A stretch of 64,000 bases of DNA from Siphonodentalium dalli (GCA_032622095.1 CP136064.1:3034280-3098279), one strand, 5' to 3'; positions 1-14,309 are shown, counted from the first letter of the stretch. Translations and numbers: made by a program. The notes: a model not told the origin generated them from the sequence alone.

Positions 1-2189
1 TGTCGGACATCTTGTTTGAGAGACCTCGGCCTGGCGGACATCTTGTTTGAGAGACCTCGTCCTGTCGGACATCTTGTTTGAGAGACCTCCGCCTTGTCGG
101 ACATCTTGTTTGAGACCTCGGCCTTGTCGGACATCTTGTTTGAGAGACCTCGGCCTGGCGGACATCTTGTTTGAGAGACCTCGGCCTTGTCGGACATCTT
201 GTTTGAAAGACCTCGGCCTTGTCGGATATCTTGTTTGATAGACCTCGGCCTTGTCGGACATCTTGTTTGATAAACCTCGGCCTTGTCGGACATCTTGTTT
301 GATAGACCTCGGCCTTGTCGGACATCTTGTTTGATAGACCTCGGCCTTGTCGGACATCTTGTTTGATAGACCTCGGCCTTGTCGGACATCTTGTTTGATA
401 GACCTCGGCCTTGTCGGACATCGTGTTTGAGACCTCGGCCTTGTCGGACATCTTGTTTGAGGCCTCGGCCTGGTCGGACATCTTGTTTGATAGACCTCGG
501 CCTTGTCGGACATCGTGTTTGAGAGACCTCGGCCTTATCGGACATCTTGTTTGAGAGACCTCGGCCTTGTCGGACATCTTGTTTGAGAGACCTCGGCCTT
601 GTCGGACATCTTGTTTGAGAGACCTCGGCCTTGTCGACATCTTGTTTGAGAGACCTCGGCCTTGTCGGACATCTTGTTTGAGATACCTCGGCCTTGTCGG
701 ACATCTTGTTTGAGAGACCTCGGCCTTGTCGGACATCTTGTTTGAGAGACCTCGGCCTTGTCGACATCTTGTTTGAGACCTCGGCCTTGTCGGACATCTT
801 GTTTGAGAGACCTCGGCCTTGTCGGACATCTTGTTTGAGACATCGGCCTTGTCGGACATCTTGTTTGAGAGACCTCGGCCTGGCGGACATCTTGTTTGAG
901 AGACCTCGGCCTTGTCGGACATCTTGTTTGAGAGACCTCGGCCTTGTCGGACATCTTGTTTGAGAGACCTCGGCCTTATCGGACATCTTGTTTGAGACCT
1001 CGGCCTTGTCGGACATCTTGTTTGAGCAACATCGGCCTTGTCGGACATCTTGTTTGAGAGACCTCGGCCTTGTCGGACATCTTGTTTGAGACCTCGGCCT
1101 TGTCGGACATCTTGTTTGAGAGACCTCGGCCTGTCGGACATCTTGTTTGAGAGACCTCGGCCTTGTCGGACATCTTGTTTGGGAGACCTCGGCCTTGTCG
1201 GGCATCTTGTTTGAGAGACCTCGGCCTTGTCGGACATCTTGTTTGAGAGACCTCGGCCTTGTCGGACATCTTGTTTGAGACCTCGGCCTTGTCGGACATC
1301 TTGTTTGAGAGACCTCGGCATGGCGGACATCTTGTTTGAGACCTCGGCATTGTCGGACATCTTGTTTGAGATACCTCGGCCTTGTCGGACATCTTGTTTG
1401 AGACCTCGGCCTTGTCGGACATCTTGTCTGAGAGACCTCGGCCTTGTCGGACATCTTGTTTGATAGACCTCATCCTTGTCGGACATCTTGTTTGATAGAC
1501 CTCGGCCTTGTCGGACATCTTGTTTGAGAGACCTCGGCCTTGTCGGACATCTTGTTTGAGACCTCGGCCTTGTCGGACATCTTGTTTGAGAGACCTCGGC
1601 ATGGCGGACATCTTGTTTGAGACCTCGGCCTTGTCGGACATCTTGTTTGAGAGACCTCGGCCTTGTCGGACATCTTGTTTGAGACCTCGGCCTTGTCGGA
1701 CATCTTTTTTGAGAGACCTCGGCCTGGCGGACATCTTGTTTGAGAGACCTCGGCCTGGCGGACATATTGTTTGAGAGACCTCGGCCTGGCGGACATCTTG
1801 TTTGAGACCTCGGCCTTGTCGGACATCTTGTTTGAGACCTCGGCCTTGTCGGACATCTTGTTTGAGAGACCTCGGCCTTGTCGACATCTTGTTTGAGACC
1901 TCGGCCTTGTCGGACATCTTGTTTGATAGACCTCGGCCTTGTCGGACATCTTGTTTGAGAGACCTCGGCCTTGTCGGACATCTTGTTTGAGAGACCTCGG
2001 CCTTGTCGGACATCTTGTTTGAGAGACCTCGGCCTTGTCGACATCTTGTTTGAGACCTCGGCCTTGTCGGACACATTGTTTGAGAGACCTCGGCCTTGTC
2101 GGACATCTTGTTTGAGACATCGGCCTTGTCGGACATCTTGTTTGAGAGACCTCGGCCTGGCGGCCTTGTCGGACATCTTGTTTGAGAGA

Positions 2190-5033
2190 CATCGGCCTTG
2201 TCGGACATCTTGTTTGAGAGACCTCGGCCTGATGGACATCTTGTTTGAGACATCGGCCTTGTCGGACATCTTGTTTGAGAGACCTCGGCCTTGTCGGACA
2301 TCTTGTTTGAGACCTCGGCCTTGTCGGACATCTTGTTTGAGACCTCGGCCTTGTCGGACATCTTGTTTGAGAGACCTCGGCCTTGTCGGGCATCTTGTTT
2401 GAGAGACTTCGGCCTTGTCGGACATCTTGTTTGAGAGACCTCGGCCTGGCGGACATCTTGTTTGAGAGACCTCGGTCTTGTCGGACATCTTGTTTGAGAG
2501 ACCTCGGCCTTGTCGGACATCTTGTTTGAGAGACCTCGGCCTTGTCGGACATCTTGTTTGAGAGACCTCGGCCTTGTCGGACATCTTGTTTGAGAGACCT
2601 CGGCCTGGCGGACATGTTGTTTGAGAGACCTCGGCCTGGCGGACATCTTGTTTGAGACCTCGGCCTTGTCGGACATCTTGTTTGAGACCTCGGCCTTGTC
2701 GGACATCTTGTTTGAGAGACATCGGCCTTGTCGGGACATCTTGTTTGAAAGACATCGGCCTGGCGGACATCTTGTTTGAGACCTCGGCCTTGTCGGACAT
2801 CTTGTTTGAGAGACCTCGGCCTGGCGGACATCTTGTTTGAGAGACCTCGTCCTGTCGGACATCTTGTTTGAGAGACCTCGGCCTTGTCGGACATCTTGTT
2901 TGAGACCTCGGCCTTGTCGGACATCTTGTTTGAGAGACCTCGGCCTGGCGGACATCTTGTTTGAGACCTCGGCCTTGTCGGACATCTTGTTTGAGACCTC
3001 GGCCTTGTCGGACATCTTGTTTGAGAGACCTCGGCCTTGTCGGGCATCTTGTTTGAGAGACTTCGGCCTTGTCGGACATCTTGTTTGAGAGACCTCGGCC
3101 TGGCGGACATCTTGTTTGAGAGACCTCGGCCTTGTCGGACATCTTGTTTGAGAGACCTCGGCCTTGTCGGACATCTTGTTTGAGAGACCTCGGCCTTGTC
3201 GGACATCTTGTTTGAGAGACCTCGGCCTTGTCGGACATCTTGTTTGAGAGACCTCGGCCTGGCGGACATCTTGTTTGAGAGACCTCGGCCTGGCGGACAT
3301 CTTGTTTGAGACCTCGGCCTTGTCGGACATCTTGTTTGAGACCTCGGCTTTGTCGGACATCTTGTTTGAGAGACATCGGCCTTGTCGGACATCTTGTTTG
3401 AAAGACATCGGCCTGGCGGACATCTTGTTTGAGACCTCGGCCTTGTCGGACATCTTGTTTGAGAGACCTCGGCCTGGCGGACATCTTGTTTGAGAGACCT
3501 CGGCCTGTCGGACATCTTGTTTGAGAGACCTCGGCCTTGTCGGACATCTTGTTTGAGACCTCGGCCTTGTCGGACATCTTGTTTGAGAGACCTCGGCCTG
3601 GCGGACATCTTGTTGAGAGACCTCGGCCTTGTCGGACATCTTGTTTGAAAGACCTCGGCCTTGTCGGACATCTTGTTTGGGAGACCTCGGCCTTGTCGGA
3701 CATCTTGTTTGAGAGACCTTGGTCTTGTCGGACATCTTGTTTGAGAGACCTCGGCCTTGTCGGACATCTTGTTTGAGACATCGGCCTTGTCGGACATCTT
3801 GTTTGAGACCTCGGCCTTGTCGACCTCGACCTTGTCGGACATCTTGTTTGAGAGACCTCGGCCTTGTCGGACATCTTGTTTGAGACCTCGGCCTTGTCGG
3901 ACATCTTATTTGAGAGACCTCGGCCTGGCGGACATCTTGTTTGAGAGACATCGGCCTTGTCGGACATCTTGTTTGAGAGACCTCGGCCTTGTCGGACATC
4001 TTGTTTGAGAGACCTCGGCCTTGTCGGACATCTTGTTTGAGAGACCTCGGCCTTGTCGACATCTTGTTTGAGACCTCGGCCTTGTCGGACATCTTGTTTG
4101 ATAGACCTCGGCCTTGTCGGACATCTTGTTTGAGAGACCTCGGCCTGGCGGACATCTTGTTTGAGAGACCTCGGCCTAGTCGGACATCTTGTTTGAGACC
4201 TCGGCCTTGTCGGACATCTTGTTTGAGAGATCTCGGCCTGGCGGACATTTTGTTTGAGACCTCGGCCTTGTCGGACATCTTGTTTGAGAGGACCTCGGCC
4301 TTGTCGGACATCTTGTTTGAGAAACCTCGGCCTTGTCGGACATCTTGTTTGAGAGACCTCGGCCATGTCGGACATCTTGTTTGAGAGACCTCAGCCTTGT
4401 CGGACATCTTGTTTGAGAGACCTCGGCCTGGCGGACATCTTGTTTGAGAGACCTCGGCCTGGCGGACATATTGTTTGAGAGACCTCGGCCTGGCGGACAT
4501 CTTGTTTGAGACCTCGGCCTTGTCGGACATCTTGTTTGAGAGACCTCGCCCTTGTCGGACATCTTGTTTGAGAGACCTCGGCCTTGTCGGACATCTTGTT
4601 TGCGACCTCGGCCTTGTCGGTCATCTTGTTTGAGATACCTCGGCCTGGCGGACATCTTGTTTGAGAGACATCGGCCTTGTCGGACATCTTGTTTGAGAGA
4701 CATCGGCCTTGTCGGACATCTTGTTTGAGAGACCTCGGCCTTGTCGGACATCTTGTTTGATAGACCTCGGCGTTGTCGGACATCTTGTTTGAGAGACCTC
4801 GGCCTGGCGGACATCTTGTTTGAGAGACCTCGGCCTTGTCGGACATCTTGTTTGAGACCTCGGCCTTGTCGGACATCTTGTTTGAGAGACCTCGGCCTGG
4901 CGGACATTTTGTTTGAGACATCGGCCTTGTCGGACATCTTGTTTGAGAGACCTCGGCCTTGTCGGACATCTTGTTTGAGAAACCTCGGCCTTGTCGGACA
5001 TCTTGTTTGAGAGACCTCGGCCTTGTCGGACAT
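2190..5033. repeat. Higher-order segment of array 1, copy A
   Basis: The order of unit variants in this stretch recurs about 4,232 bp downstream (6423-9265). Rare landmarks match: GATGG at 2231 and 6464, GGTCTTG at 2474 and 6707, ACATGTTG at about 2613 and 6845, and CGACCTCGAC at 3821 and 8054. The offset alternates between 4,232 and 4,233 because of single-base indels, for example TTGTTGAG near 3612 and an extra G near 4290. Edges are approximate because they fall inside near-identical units. Confidence 0.8.
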
Positions 5034-6422
5034 CTTGTTTGAGAGACCTCAGCCTTGTCGGACATCTTGTTTGAGAGACCTCGGCCTGGCGGACATCTTG
5101 TTTGAGAGACCTCGGCCTGGCGGACATATTGTTTGAGAGACCTCGGCCTGGTGGACATCTTGTTTGAGACCTCGGCCTTGTCGGACATCTTGTTTGAGAG
5201 ACCTCGCCCTTGTCGGACATCTTGTTTGAGAGACCTCGGCCTTGTCGACATCTTGTTTGAGACCTCGGCCTTGTCGGACATCTTGTTTGAGAGACCTCGG
5301 CCTTGTCGGACATCTTGTTTGAGACATCGGCCTTGTCGGACATCTTGTTTGAGAGACCTCGGCCTGGCGGACATCTTGTTTGAGAGACCTCGGCCTTGTC
5401 GGACATCTTGTTTGAGAGACCTCGGCCTTGTCGGCCATCTTGTTTGAGAGACCTCGGCCTTGTCGGACATCTTGTTTGAGCAACATCGGCCTTGTCGGAC
5501 ATCTTGTTTGAGAGATCTCGGCCTTGTCGGACATCTTGTTTGAGACCTCAGCCTTGTCGGACATCTTGTTTGAGAGACCTCGGCCTGTCGGACATCTTGT
5601 TTGAGAGACCTCGGCCTGTCGGACATCTTGTTTGAGAGACCTCGGCCTTGTCGGACATCTTGTTTGAGACCTCGGCCTTGTCGGACATCTTGTTTGAGAG
5701 ACCTCGGCCTGTCGGACATCTTGTTTGGGAGACCTCGGCCTTGTCGGGCATCTTGTTTGAGAGACCTCGGCCTTGTCGGACATCTTGTTTGAGAGACCTC
5801 GGCCTTGTCGGACATCTTGTTTGAGACCTCGGCCTTGTCGGACATCTTGTTTGAGAGACCTCGGCATGGCGGACATCTTGTTTGAGACCTCGGCCTTGTC
5901 GGACATCTTGTTTGAGATACCTCGGCCTTGTCGGACATCTTGTTTGAGACCTCGGCCTTGTCGGACATCTTGTCTGAGAGACCTCGGCCTTGTCGGACAT
6001 CTTGTTTTATAGACCTCATCCTTGTCGGACATCTTGTTTGATAGACCTCGGCCTTGTCGGACATCTTGTTTGAGAGACCTCGGCCTTGTCGGACATCTTG
6101 TTTGAGACCTCGGCCTTGTCGGACATCTTGTTTGAGAGACCTCGGCATGGTGGACATCTTGTTTGAGACCTCGGCCTTGTCGGACATCTTGTTTGAGAGA
6201 CCTCGGCCTTGTCGGACATCTTGTTTGAGACCTCGGCCTTGTCGGACATCTTGTCTGAGAGACCTCGGCCTTGTCGGACATCTTGTTTGAGAGACCTCGG
6301 CCTTGTCGGACATCTTGGTTGATAGACCTCGGCCTTGTCGGACATCTTGTTTGAGAGACCTCGGCCTTGTCGGACATCTTGTTTGAGAGACATCGGCCTT
6401 GTCGGACATCTTGTTTGAGAGA

Positions 6423-9265
6423 CATCGGCCTTGTCGGACATCTTGTTTGAGAGACCTCGGCCTGATGGACATCTTGTTTGAGACATCGGCCTTGTCGGAC
6501 ATCTTGTTTGAGAGACCTCGGCCTTGTCGGACATCTTGTTTGAGACCTCGGCCTTGTCGGACATCTTGTTTGAGACCTCGGCCTTGTCGGACATCTTGTT
6601 TGAGAGACCTCGGCCTTGTCGGGCATCTTGTTTGAGAGACTTCGGCCTTGTCGGACATCTTGTTTGAGAGACCTCGGCCTGGCGGACATCTTGTTTGAGA
6701 GACCTCGGTCTTGTCGGACATCTTGTTTGAGAGACCTCGGCCTTGTCGGACATCTTGTTTGAGAGACCTCGGCCTTGTCGGACATCTTGTTTGAGAGACC
6801 TCGGCCTTGTCGGACATCTTGTTTGAGAGACCTCGGCCTGGCGGACATGTTGTTTGAGAGACCTCGGCCTGGCGGACATCTTGTTTGAGACCTCGGCCTT
6901 GTCGGACATCTTGTTTGAGACCTCGGCCTTGTCGGACATCTTGTTTGAGAGACATCGGCCTTGTCGGACATCTTGTTTGAAAGACATCGGCCTGGCGGAC
7001 ATCTTGTTTGAGACCTCGGCCTTGTCGGACATCTTGTTTGAGAGACCTCGGCCTGGCGGACATCTTGTTTGAGAGACCTCGTCCTGTCGGACATCTTGTT
7101 TGAGAGACCTCGGCCTTGTCGGACATCTTGTTTGAGACCTCGGCCTTGTCGGACATCTTGTTTGAGAGACCTCGGCCTGGCGGACATCTTGTTTGAGACC
7201 TCGGCCTTGTCGGACATCTTGTTTGAGACCTCGGCCTTGTCGGACATCTTGTTTGAGAGACCTCGGCCTTGTCGGGCATCTTGTTTGAGAGACTTCGGCC
7301 TTGTCGGACATCTTGTTTGAGAGACCTCGGCCTGGCGGACATCTTGTTTGAGAGACCTCGGCCTTGTCGGACATCTTGTTTGAGAGACCTCGGCCTTGTC
7401 GGACATCTTGTTTGAGAGACCTCGGCCTTGTCGGACATCTTGTTTGAGAGACCTCGGCCTTGTCGGACATCTTGTTTGAGAGACCTCGGCCTGGCGGACA
7501 TCTTGTTTGAGAGACCTCGGCCTGGCGGACATCTTGTTTGAGACCTCGGCCTTGTCGGACATCTTGTTTGAGACCTCGGCTTTGTCGGACATCTTGTTTG
7601 AGAGACATCGGCCTTGTCGGACATCTTGTTTGAAAGACATCGGCCTGGCGGACATCTTGTTTGAGACCTCGGCCTTGTCGGACATCTTGTTTGAGAGACC
7701 TCGGCCTGGCGGACATCTTGTTTGAGAGACCTCGGCCTGTCGGACATCTTGTTTGAGAGACCTCGGCCTTGTCGGACATCTTGTTTGAGACCTCGGCCTT
7801 GTCGGACATCTTGTTTGAGAGACCTCGGCCTGGCGGACATCTTGTTTGAGAGACCTCGGCCTTGTCGGACATCTTGTTTGAAAGACCTCGGCCTTGTCGG
7901 ACATCTTGTTTGGGAGACCTCGGCCTTGTCGGACATCTTGTTTGAGAGACCTTGGTCTTGTCGGACATCTTGTTTGAGAGACCTCGGCCTTGTCGGACAT
8001 CTTGTTTGAGACATCGGCCTTGTCGGACATCTTGTTTGAGACCTCGGCCTTGTCGACCTCGACCTTGTCGGACATCTTGTTTGAGAGACCTCGGCCTTGT
8101 CGGACATCTTGTTTGAGACCTCGGCCTTGTCGGACATCTTATTTGAGAGACCTCGGCCTGGCGGACATCTTGTTTGAGAGACATCGGCCTTGTCGGACAT
8201 CTTGTTTGAGAGACCTCGGCCTTGTCGGACATCTTGTTTGAGAGACCTCGGCCTTGTCGGACATCTTGTTTGAGAGACCTCGGCCTTGTCGACATCTTGT
8301 TTGAGACCTCGGCCTTGTCGGACATCTTGTTTGATAGACCTCGGCCTTGTCGGACATCTTGTTTGAGAGACCTCGGCCTGGCGGACATCTTGTTTGAGAG
8401 ACCTCGGCCTAGTCGGACATCTTGTTTGAGACCTCGGCCTTGTCGGACATCTTGTTTGAGAGACCTCGGCCTGGCGGACATTTTGTTTGAGACCTCGGCC
8501 TTGTCGGACATCTTGTTTGAGAGACCTCGGCCTTGTCGGACATCTTGTTTGAGAAACCTCGGCCTTGTCGGACATCTTGTTTGAGAGACCTCGGCCATGT
8601 CGGACATCTTGTTTGAGAGACCTCAGCCTTGTCGGACATCTTGTTTGAGAGACCTCGGCCTGGCGGACATCTTGTTTGAGAGACCTCGGCCTGGCGGACA
8701 TATTGTTTGAGAGACCTCGGCCTGGCGGACATCTTGTTTGAGACCTCGGCCTTGTCGGACATCTTGTTTGAGAGACCTCGCCCTTGTCGGACATCTTGTT
8801 TGAGAGACCTCGGCCTTGTCGGACATCTTGTTTGCGACCTCGGCCTTGTCGGTCATCTTGTTTGAGATACCTCGGCCTGGCGGACATCTTGTTTGAGAGA
8901 CATCGGCCTTGTCGGACATCTTGTTTGAGAGACATCGGCCTTGTCGGACATCTTGTTTGAGAGACCTCGGCCTTGTCGGACATCTTGTTTGATAGACCTC
9001 GGCGTTGTCGGACATCTTGTTTGAGAGACCTCGGCCTGGCGGACATCTTGTTTGAGAGACCTCGGCCTTGTCGGACATCTTGTTTGAGACCTCGGCCTTG
9101 TCGGACATCTTGTTTGAGAGACCTCGGCCTGGCGGACATTTTGTTTGAGACATCGGCCTTGTCGGACATCTTGTTTGAGAGACCTCGGCCTTGTCGGACA
9201 TCTTGTTTGAGAAACCTCGGCCTTGTCGGACATCTTGTTTGAGAGACCTCGGCCTTGTCGGACAT
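6423..9265. repeat. Higher-order segment of array 1, copy B
   Basis: This is the second copy of the segment at 2190-5033. Parts of it recur again further right with other offsets. 7507-8450 matches 11047-11990 (shift 3,540, landmark CGACCTCGAC at 8054 and 11594). 8973-9600 matches 12294-12920 (shift 3,321). 6854-7250 matches 9660-10050 (shift 2,806). The different shifts mean overlapping duplication events, not one regular period. An earlier part, about 1180-1700, matches about 5730-6250 at shift 4,546 (landmark CATCCTTG at 1471 and 6017). Confidence 0.75.
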
Positions 9266-12200
9266 CTTGTTTGAGAGACCTCAGCCTTGTCGGACATCTT
9301 GTTTGAGAGACCTCGGCCTGGCGGACATCTTGTTTGAGAGACCTCGGCCTGGCGGACATATTGTTTGAGAGACCTCGGCCTGGTGGACATCTTGTTTGAG
9401 ACCTCGGCCTTGTCGGACATCTTGTTTGAGAGACCTCGCCCTTGTCGGACATCTTGTTTGAGAGACCTCGGCCTTGTCGGACATCTTGTTTGAGAGACCT
9501 TGGCCTTGTCGGACATCTTGTTTGAGACCTCGGCCTTGTCGACCTCGGCCTTGTCGGACATCTTGTTTGAGAGACCTCGGCCTTGTCGGACATCTTGTTT
9601 GAGACATCGGCCTTGTCGGACATCTTATTTGAGAGACATCGGCCTGGCGGACATGTTGTTTGAGAGACCTCGGCCTGGCGGACATCTTGTTTGAGACCTC
9701 GGCCTTGTCGGACATCTTGTTTGAGACCTCGGCCTTGTCGGACATCTTGTTTGAGAGACATCGGCCTTGTCGGACATCTTGTTTGAAAGACATCGGCCTG
9801 GCGGACATCTTGTTTGAGACCTCGGCCTTGTCGGACATCTTGTTTGAGAGACCTCGGCCTGGCGGACATCTTGTTTGAGAGACCTCGTCCTGTCGGACAT
9901 CTTGTTTGAGAGACCTCGGCCTTGTCGGACATCTTGTTTGAGACCTCGGCCTTGTCGGACATCTTGTTTGAGAGACCTCGGCCTGGCGGACATCTTGTTT
10001 GAGAGACCTCGGCCTTGTCGGAAATCTTGTTTGAAAGACCTCGGCCTTGTCGGACATCTTGTTTGGGAGACCTCGGCCTTGTCGGACATCTTGTTTGAGA
10101 GACCTCGGTCTTGTCGGACATCTTGTTTGAGAGACCTCGGTCTTGTCGGACATCTTGTTTGAGACATCGGCCTTGTCGGACATCTTGTTTGAGACCTCGG
10201 CCTTGTCGACCTCGGCCTTGTCGGACATCTTGTTTGAGAGACCTCGGCCTTGTCGGACATCTTGTTTGAGACCTCGGCCTTGTCGGACATCTTATTTGAG
10301 AGACCTCGGCCTGGCGGACATCTTGTTTGAGAGACATCGGCCTTGTCGGACATCTTGTTTGAGAGACCTCGGCCTTGTCGGACATCTTGTTTGAGAGACC
10401 TCGGCCTTGTCGGACATCTTGTTTGAGAGACCTCGGCCTTGTCGACATCTTGTTTGAGACCTCGGCCTTGTCGGACATCTTGTTTGATAGACCTCGGCCT
10501 TGTCGGACATCTTGTTTGAGAGACCTCGGCCTGGCGGACATCTTGTTTGAGAGACCTCGGCCTTGTCGGACATCTTGTTTGAGACCTCGGCCTTGTCGGA
10601 CATCTTGTTTGAGAGACCTCGGCCTGGCGGACATTTTGTTTGAGAGACCTCGGCCTGATGGACATCTTGTTTGAGACATCGGCCTTGTCGGACATCTTGT
10701 TTGAGAGACCTCGGCCTTGTCGGACATCTTGTTTGAGACCTCGGCCTTGTCGGACATCTTGTTTGAGACCTCGGCCTTGTCGGACATCTTGTTTGAGAGA
10801 CCTCGGCCTTGTCGGGCATCTTGTTTGAGAGACTTCGGCCTTGTCGGACATCTTGTTTGAGAGACCTCGGCCTGGCGGACATCTTGTTTGAGAGACCTCG
10901 GCCTTGTCGGACATCTTGTTTGAGAGACCTCGGCCTTGTCGGACATCTTGTTTGAGAGACCTCGGCCTTGTCGGACATCTTGTTTGAGAGACCTCGGCCT
11001 TGTCGGACATCTTGTTTGAGAGACCTCGGCCTGGCGGACATCTTGTTTGAGAGACCTCGGCCTGGCGGACATCTTGTTTGAGACCTCGGCCTTGTCGGAC
11101 ATCTTGTTTGAGACCTCGGCCTTGTCGGACATCTTGTTTGAGAGACATCGGCCTTGTCGGACATCTTGTTTGAAAGACATCGGCCTGGCGGACATCTTGT
11201 TTGAGACCTCGGCCTTGTCGGACATCTTGTTTGAGAGACCTCGGCTTGGCGGACATCTTGTTTGAGAGACCTCGGCCTGTCGGACATCTTGTTTGAGAGA
11301 CCTCGGCCTTGTCGGACATCTTGTTTGAGACCTCGGCCTTGTCGGACATCTTGTTTGAGAGACCTCGGCCTGGCGGACATCTTGTTTGAGAGACCTCGGC
11401 CTTGTCGGACATCTTGTTTGAAAGACCTCGGCCTTGTCGGACATCTTGTTTGGGAGACCTCGGCCTTGTCGGACATCTTGTTTGAGAGACCTCGGTCTTG
11501 TCGGACATCTTGTTTGAGAGACCTCGGCCTTGTCGGACATCTTGTTTGAGACATCGGCCTTGTCGGACATCTTGTTTGAGACCTCGGCCTTGTCGACCTC
11601 GACCTTGTCGGACATCTTGTTTGAGAGACCTCGGCCTTGTCGGACATCTTGTTTGAGACCTCGGCCTTGTCGGACATCTTATTTGAGAGACCTCGGCCTG
11701 GCGGACATCTTGTTTGAGAGACATCGGCCTTGTCGGACATCTTGTTTGAGAGACCTCGGCCTTGTCGGACATCTTGTTTGAGAGACCTCGGCCTTGTCGG
11801 ACATCTTGTTTGAGAGACCTCGGCCTTGTCGACATCTTGTTTGAGACCTCGGCCTTGTCGGACATCTTGTTTGATAGACCTCGGCCTTGCCGGACATCTT
11901 GTTTGAGAGACCTCGGCCTGGCGGACATCTTGTTTGAGAGACCTCGGCCTTGTCGGACATCTTGTTTGAGACCTCGGCCTTGTCGGTCATCTTGTTTGAG
12001 AGACCTCGGCCTGGCGGACATTTTGTTTGAGACCTCGGCCTTGTCGGACATCTTGTTTGAGAGACCTCGGCCTTGTCGGACATCTTGTTTGAGAGACCTC
12101 GCCCTTGTCGGACATCTTGTTTGAGAGACCTCGGCCTTGTCGGACATCTTGTTTGCGACCTCGGCCTTGTCGGTCATCTTGTTTGAGATACCTCGGCCTG

Positions 12201-14309
12201 GCGGACATCTTGTTTGAGAGACATCGGCCTTGTCGGACATCTTGTTTGAGAGACATCGGCCTTGTCGGACATCTTGTTTGAGAGACCTCGGCCTTGTCGG
12301 ACATCTTGTTTGATAGACCTCGGCGTTGTCGGACATCTTGTTTGAGAGACCTCGGCCTGGCGGACATCTTGTTTGAGAGACCTCGGCCTTGTCGGACATC
12401 TTGTTTGAGACCTCGGCCTTGTCGGACATCTTGTTTGAGAGACCTCGGCCTGGCGGACATTTTGTTTGAGACATCGGCCTTGTCGGACATCTTGTTTGAG
12501 AGACCTCGGCCTTGTCGGACATCTTGTTTGAGAAACCTCGGCCTTGTCGGACATCTTGTTTGAGAGACCTCGGCCTTGTCGGACATCTTGTTTGAGAGAC
12601 CTCAGCCTTGTCGGACATCTTGTTTGAGAGACCTCGGCCTGGCGGACATCTTGTTTGAGAGACCTCGGCCTGGCGGACATATTGTGTGAGAGACCTCGGC
12701 CTGGTGGACATCTTGTTTGAGACCTCGGCCTTGTCGGACATCTTGTTTGAGAGACCTCGCCCTTGTCGGACATCTTGTTTGAGAGACCTCGGCCTTGTCG
12801 GACATCTTGTTTGAGAGACCTTGGCCTTGTCGGACATCTTGTTTGAGACCTCGGCCTTGTCGACCTCGGCCTTGTCGGACATCTTGTTTGAGAGACCTCG
12901 GCCTTGTCGGACATCTTGTTTGAGACATCGGCCTTGTCGGACATCTTATTTGAGAGACCTCGGCCTGGCGGACATCTTGTTTGAGAGACATCGGCCTTGT
13001 CGGACATCTCGTTTGAGACCTCGGCCTTGTCGGACATCTCGTTTGAGAGACCTCGGCCTGTCGGACATCTTGTTTGAGAGACATCGGCCTTGTCGGACAT
13101 CTTGTTTGCGACCTCGGCCTTGTCGGTCATCTTGTTTGAGATACCTCGGCCTGGCGGACATCTTGTTTGAGAGACATCGGCCTTGTCGGACATCTTGTTT
13201 GAGAGACCTCGGCCTTGTCGGACATCTTGTTTGAGAGACCTCGGCCTTGTCGGACATCTTGTTTGAGAGACCTCGGCCTTGAGGACATCTTGTTTGAGAC
13301 CTCGGCCTTGTCGGACATCTTGTTTGATAGACCTCGGCCTTGTCGGACATCTTGTTTGAGAGACCTCGGCCTTGTCGGACATCTTGTTTGAGAGACCTCG
13401 GCCTTGTCGAACATCTTGTTTGAGAGACCTCGGCCTTGTCGGACATCTTGTTTGAGAGGCCTCGGCCTTGTCGGACATCTTGTTTGAGACATCGGCCTTG
13501 TCGGACATCTTGTTTGAGACCTCGGCCTTGTCGGACATCTTGTTTGAGAGACCTCGGCCTGGCGGACATCTTGTTTGAGAGACCTCGGCCTTGTCGGACA
13601 TCTTGTTTGAGACCTCGGCCTTGTCGGACATCTTGTTTGAGAGACCTCGGCCTGGCGGACATTTTGTTTGAGACCTCGGCCTTGTCGGACATCTTGTTTG
13701 AGAGACCTCGGCCTTGTCGGACATCTTGTTTGAGAGACCTCGGCCTTGTCGGACATCTTGTTTGAGAGACCTCGGCCTTGTCGGACATCTTGTTTGAGAG
13801 ACCTCAGCCTTGTCGGACATCTTGTTTGAGAGACCTCGGCCTGGCGGACATCTTGTTTGAGAGACCTCGGCCTGGCGGACATAATGTTTGAGAGACCTCG
13901 GCCTGGCGGACATCTTGTTTGAGACCTCGGCCTTGTCGGACATCTTGTTTGAGAGACCTCGGCCTTGTCGGACATCTTGTTTGAGAGACCTCGGCCTTGT
14001 CGGACATCTTGTTTGAGAGACCTCAGCCTTGTCGGACATCTTGTTTGAGAGACCTCGGCCTGGCGGACATCTTGTTTGAGAGACCTCGGCCTGGCGGACA
14101 TATTGTTTGAGAGACCTCGGCCTGGCGGACATCTTGTTTGAGACCTCGGCCTTGTCGGACATCTTGTTTGAGAGACCTCGCCCTTGTCGGACATCTTGTT
14201 TGAGAGACCTCGGCCTTGTCGGACATCTTGTTTGAGAGACATTGGCCTTGTCGGACATCTTGTTTGAGACCTCGGCCTTGTCGGACATCTTGTTTGAGAC
14301 CTCGGCCTG

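Larger units (their letters stand above)
1..14309. repeat. Satellite array 1, 30-32 bp unit (about 450 copies)
   Basis: The basic unit reads GACCTCGGCCTTGTCGGACA followed by TCTTGTTTGAGA, 32 bp long. Length variants are common. Loss of one AG before GACC gives 30 bp, and CTGGCGG or CTGTCGG in place of CTTGTCGG gives 31 bp. GATAGACC replaces GAGAGACC mainly near the left end (about 230-500). The array enters from outside the window and stops abruptly at about 14309, where a last partial unit (CCTCGGCCTGG) runs into unrelated DNA. The unit is GC-rich and contains several CpG sites, unlike the AT-rich DNA beyond it. All three minus-strand frames of the consensus lack stop codons, so very long open frames (up to about 1,600 codons, 4391-9265) appear. 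I regard these as a by-product of the repeat rather than genes. Confidence 0.97.

Noticed and set aside
1-14309. CRISPR array
   Set aside because: Short regular repeats are present, but the whole unit repeats without unique spacers, and the sequence is eukaryotic in character.
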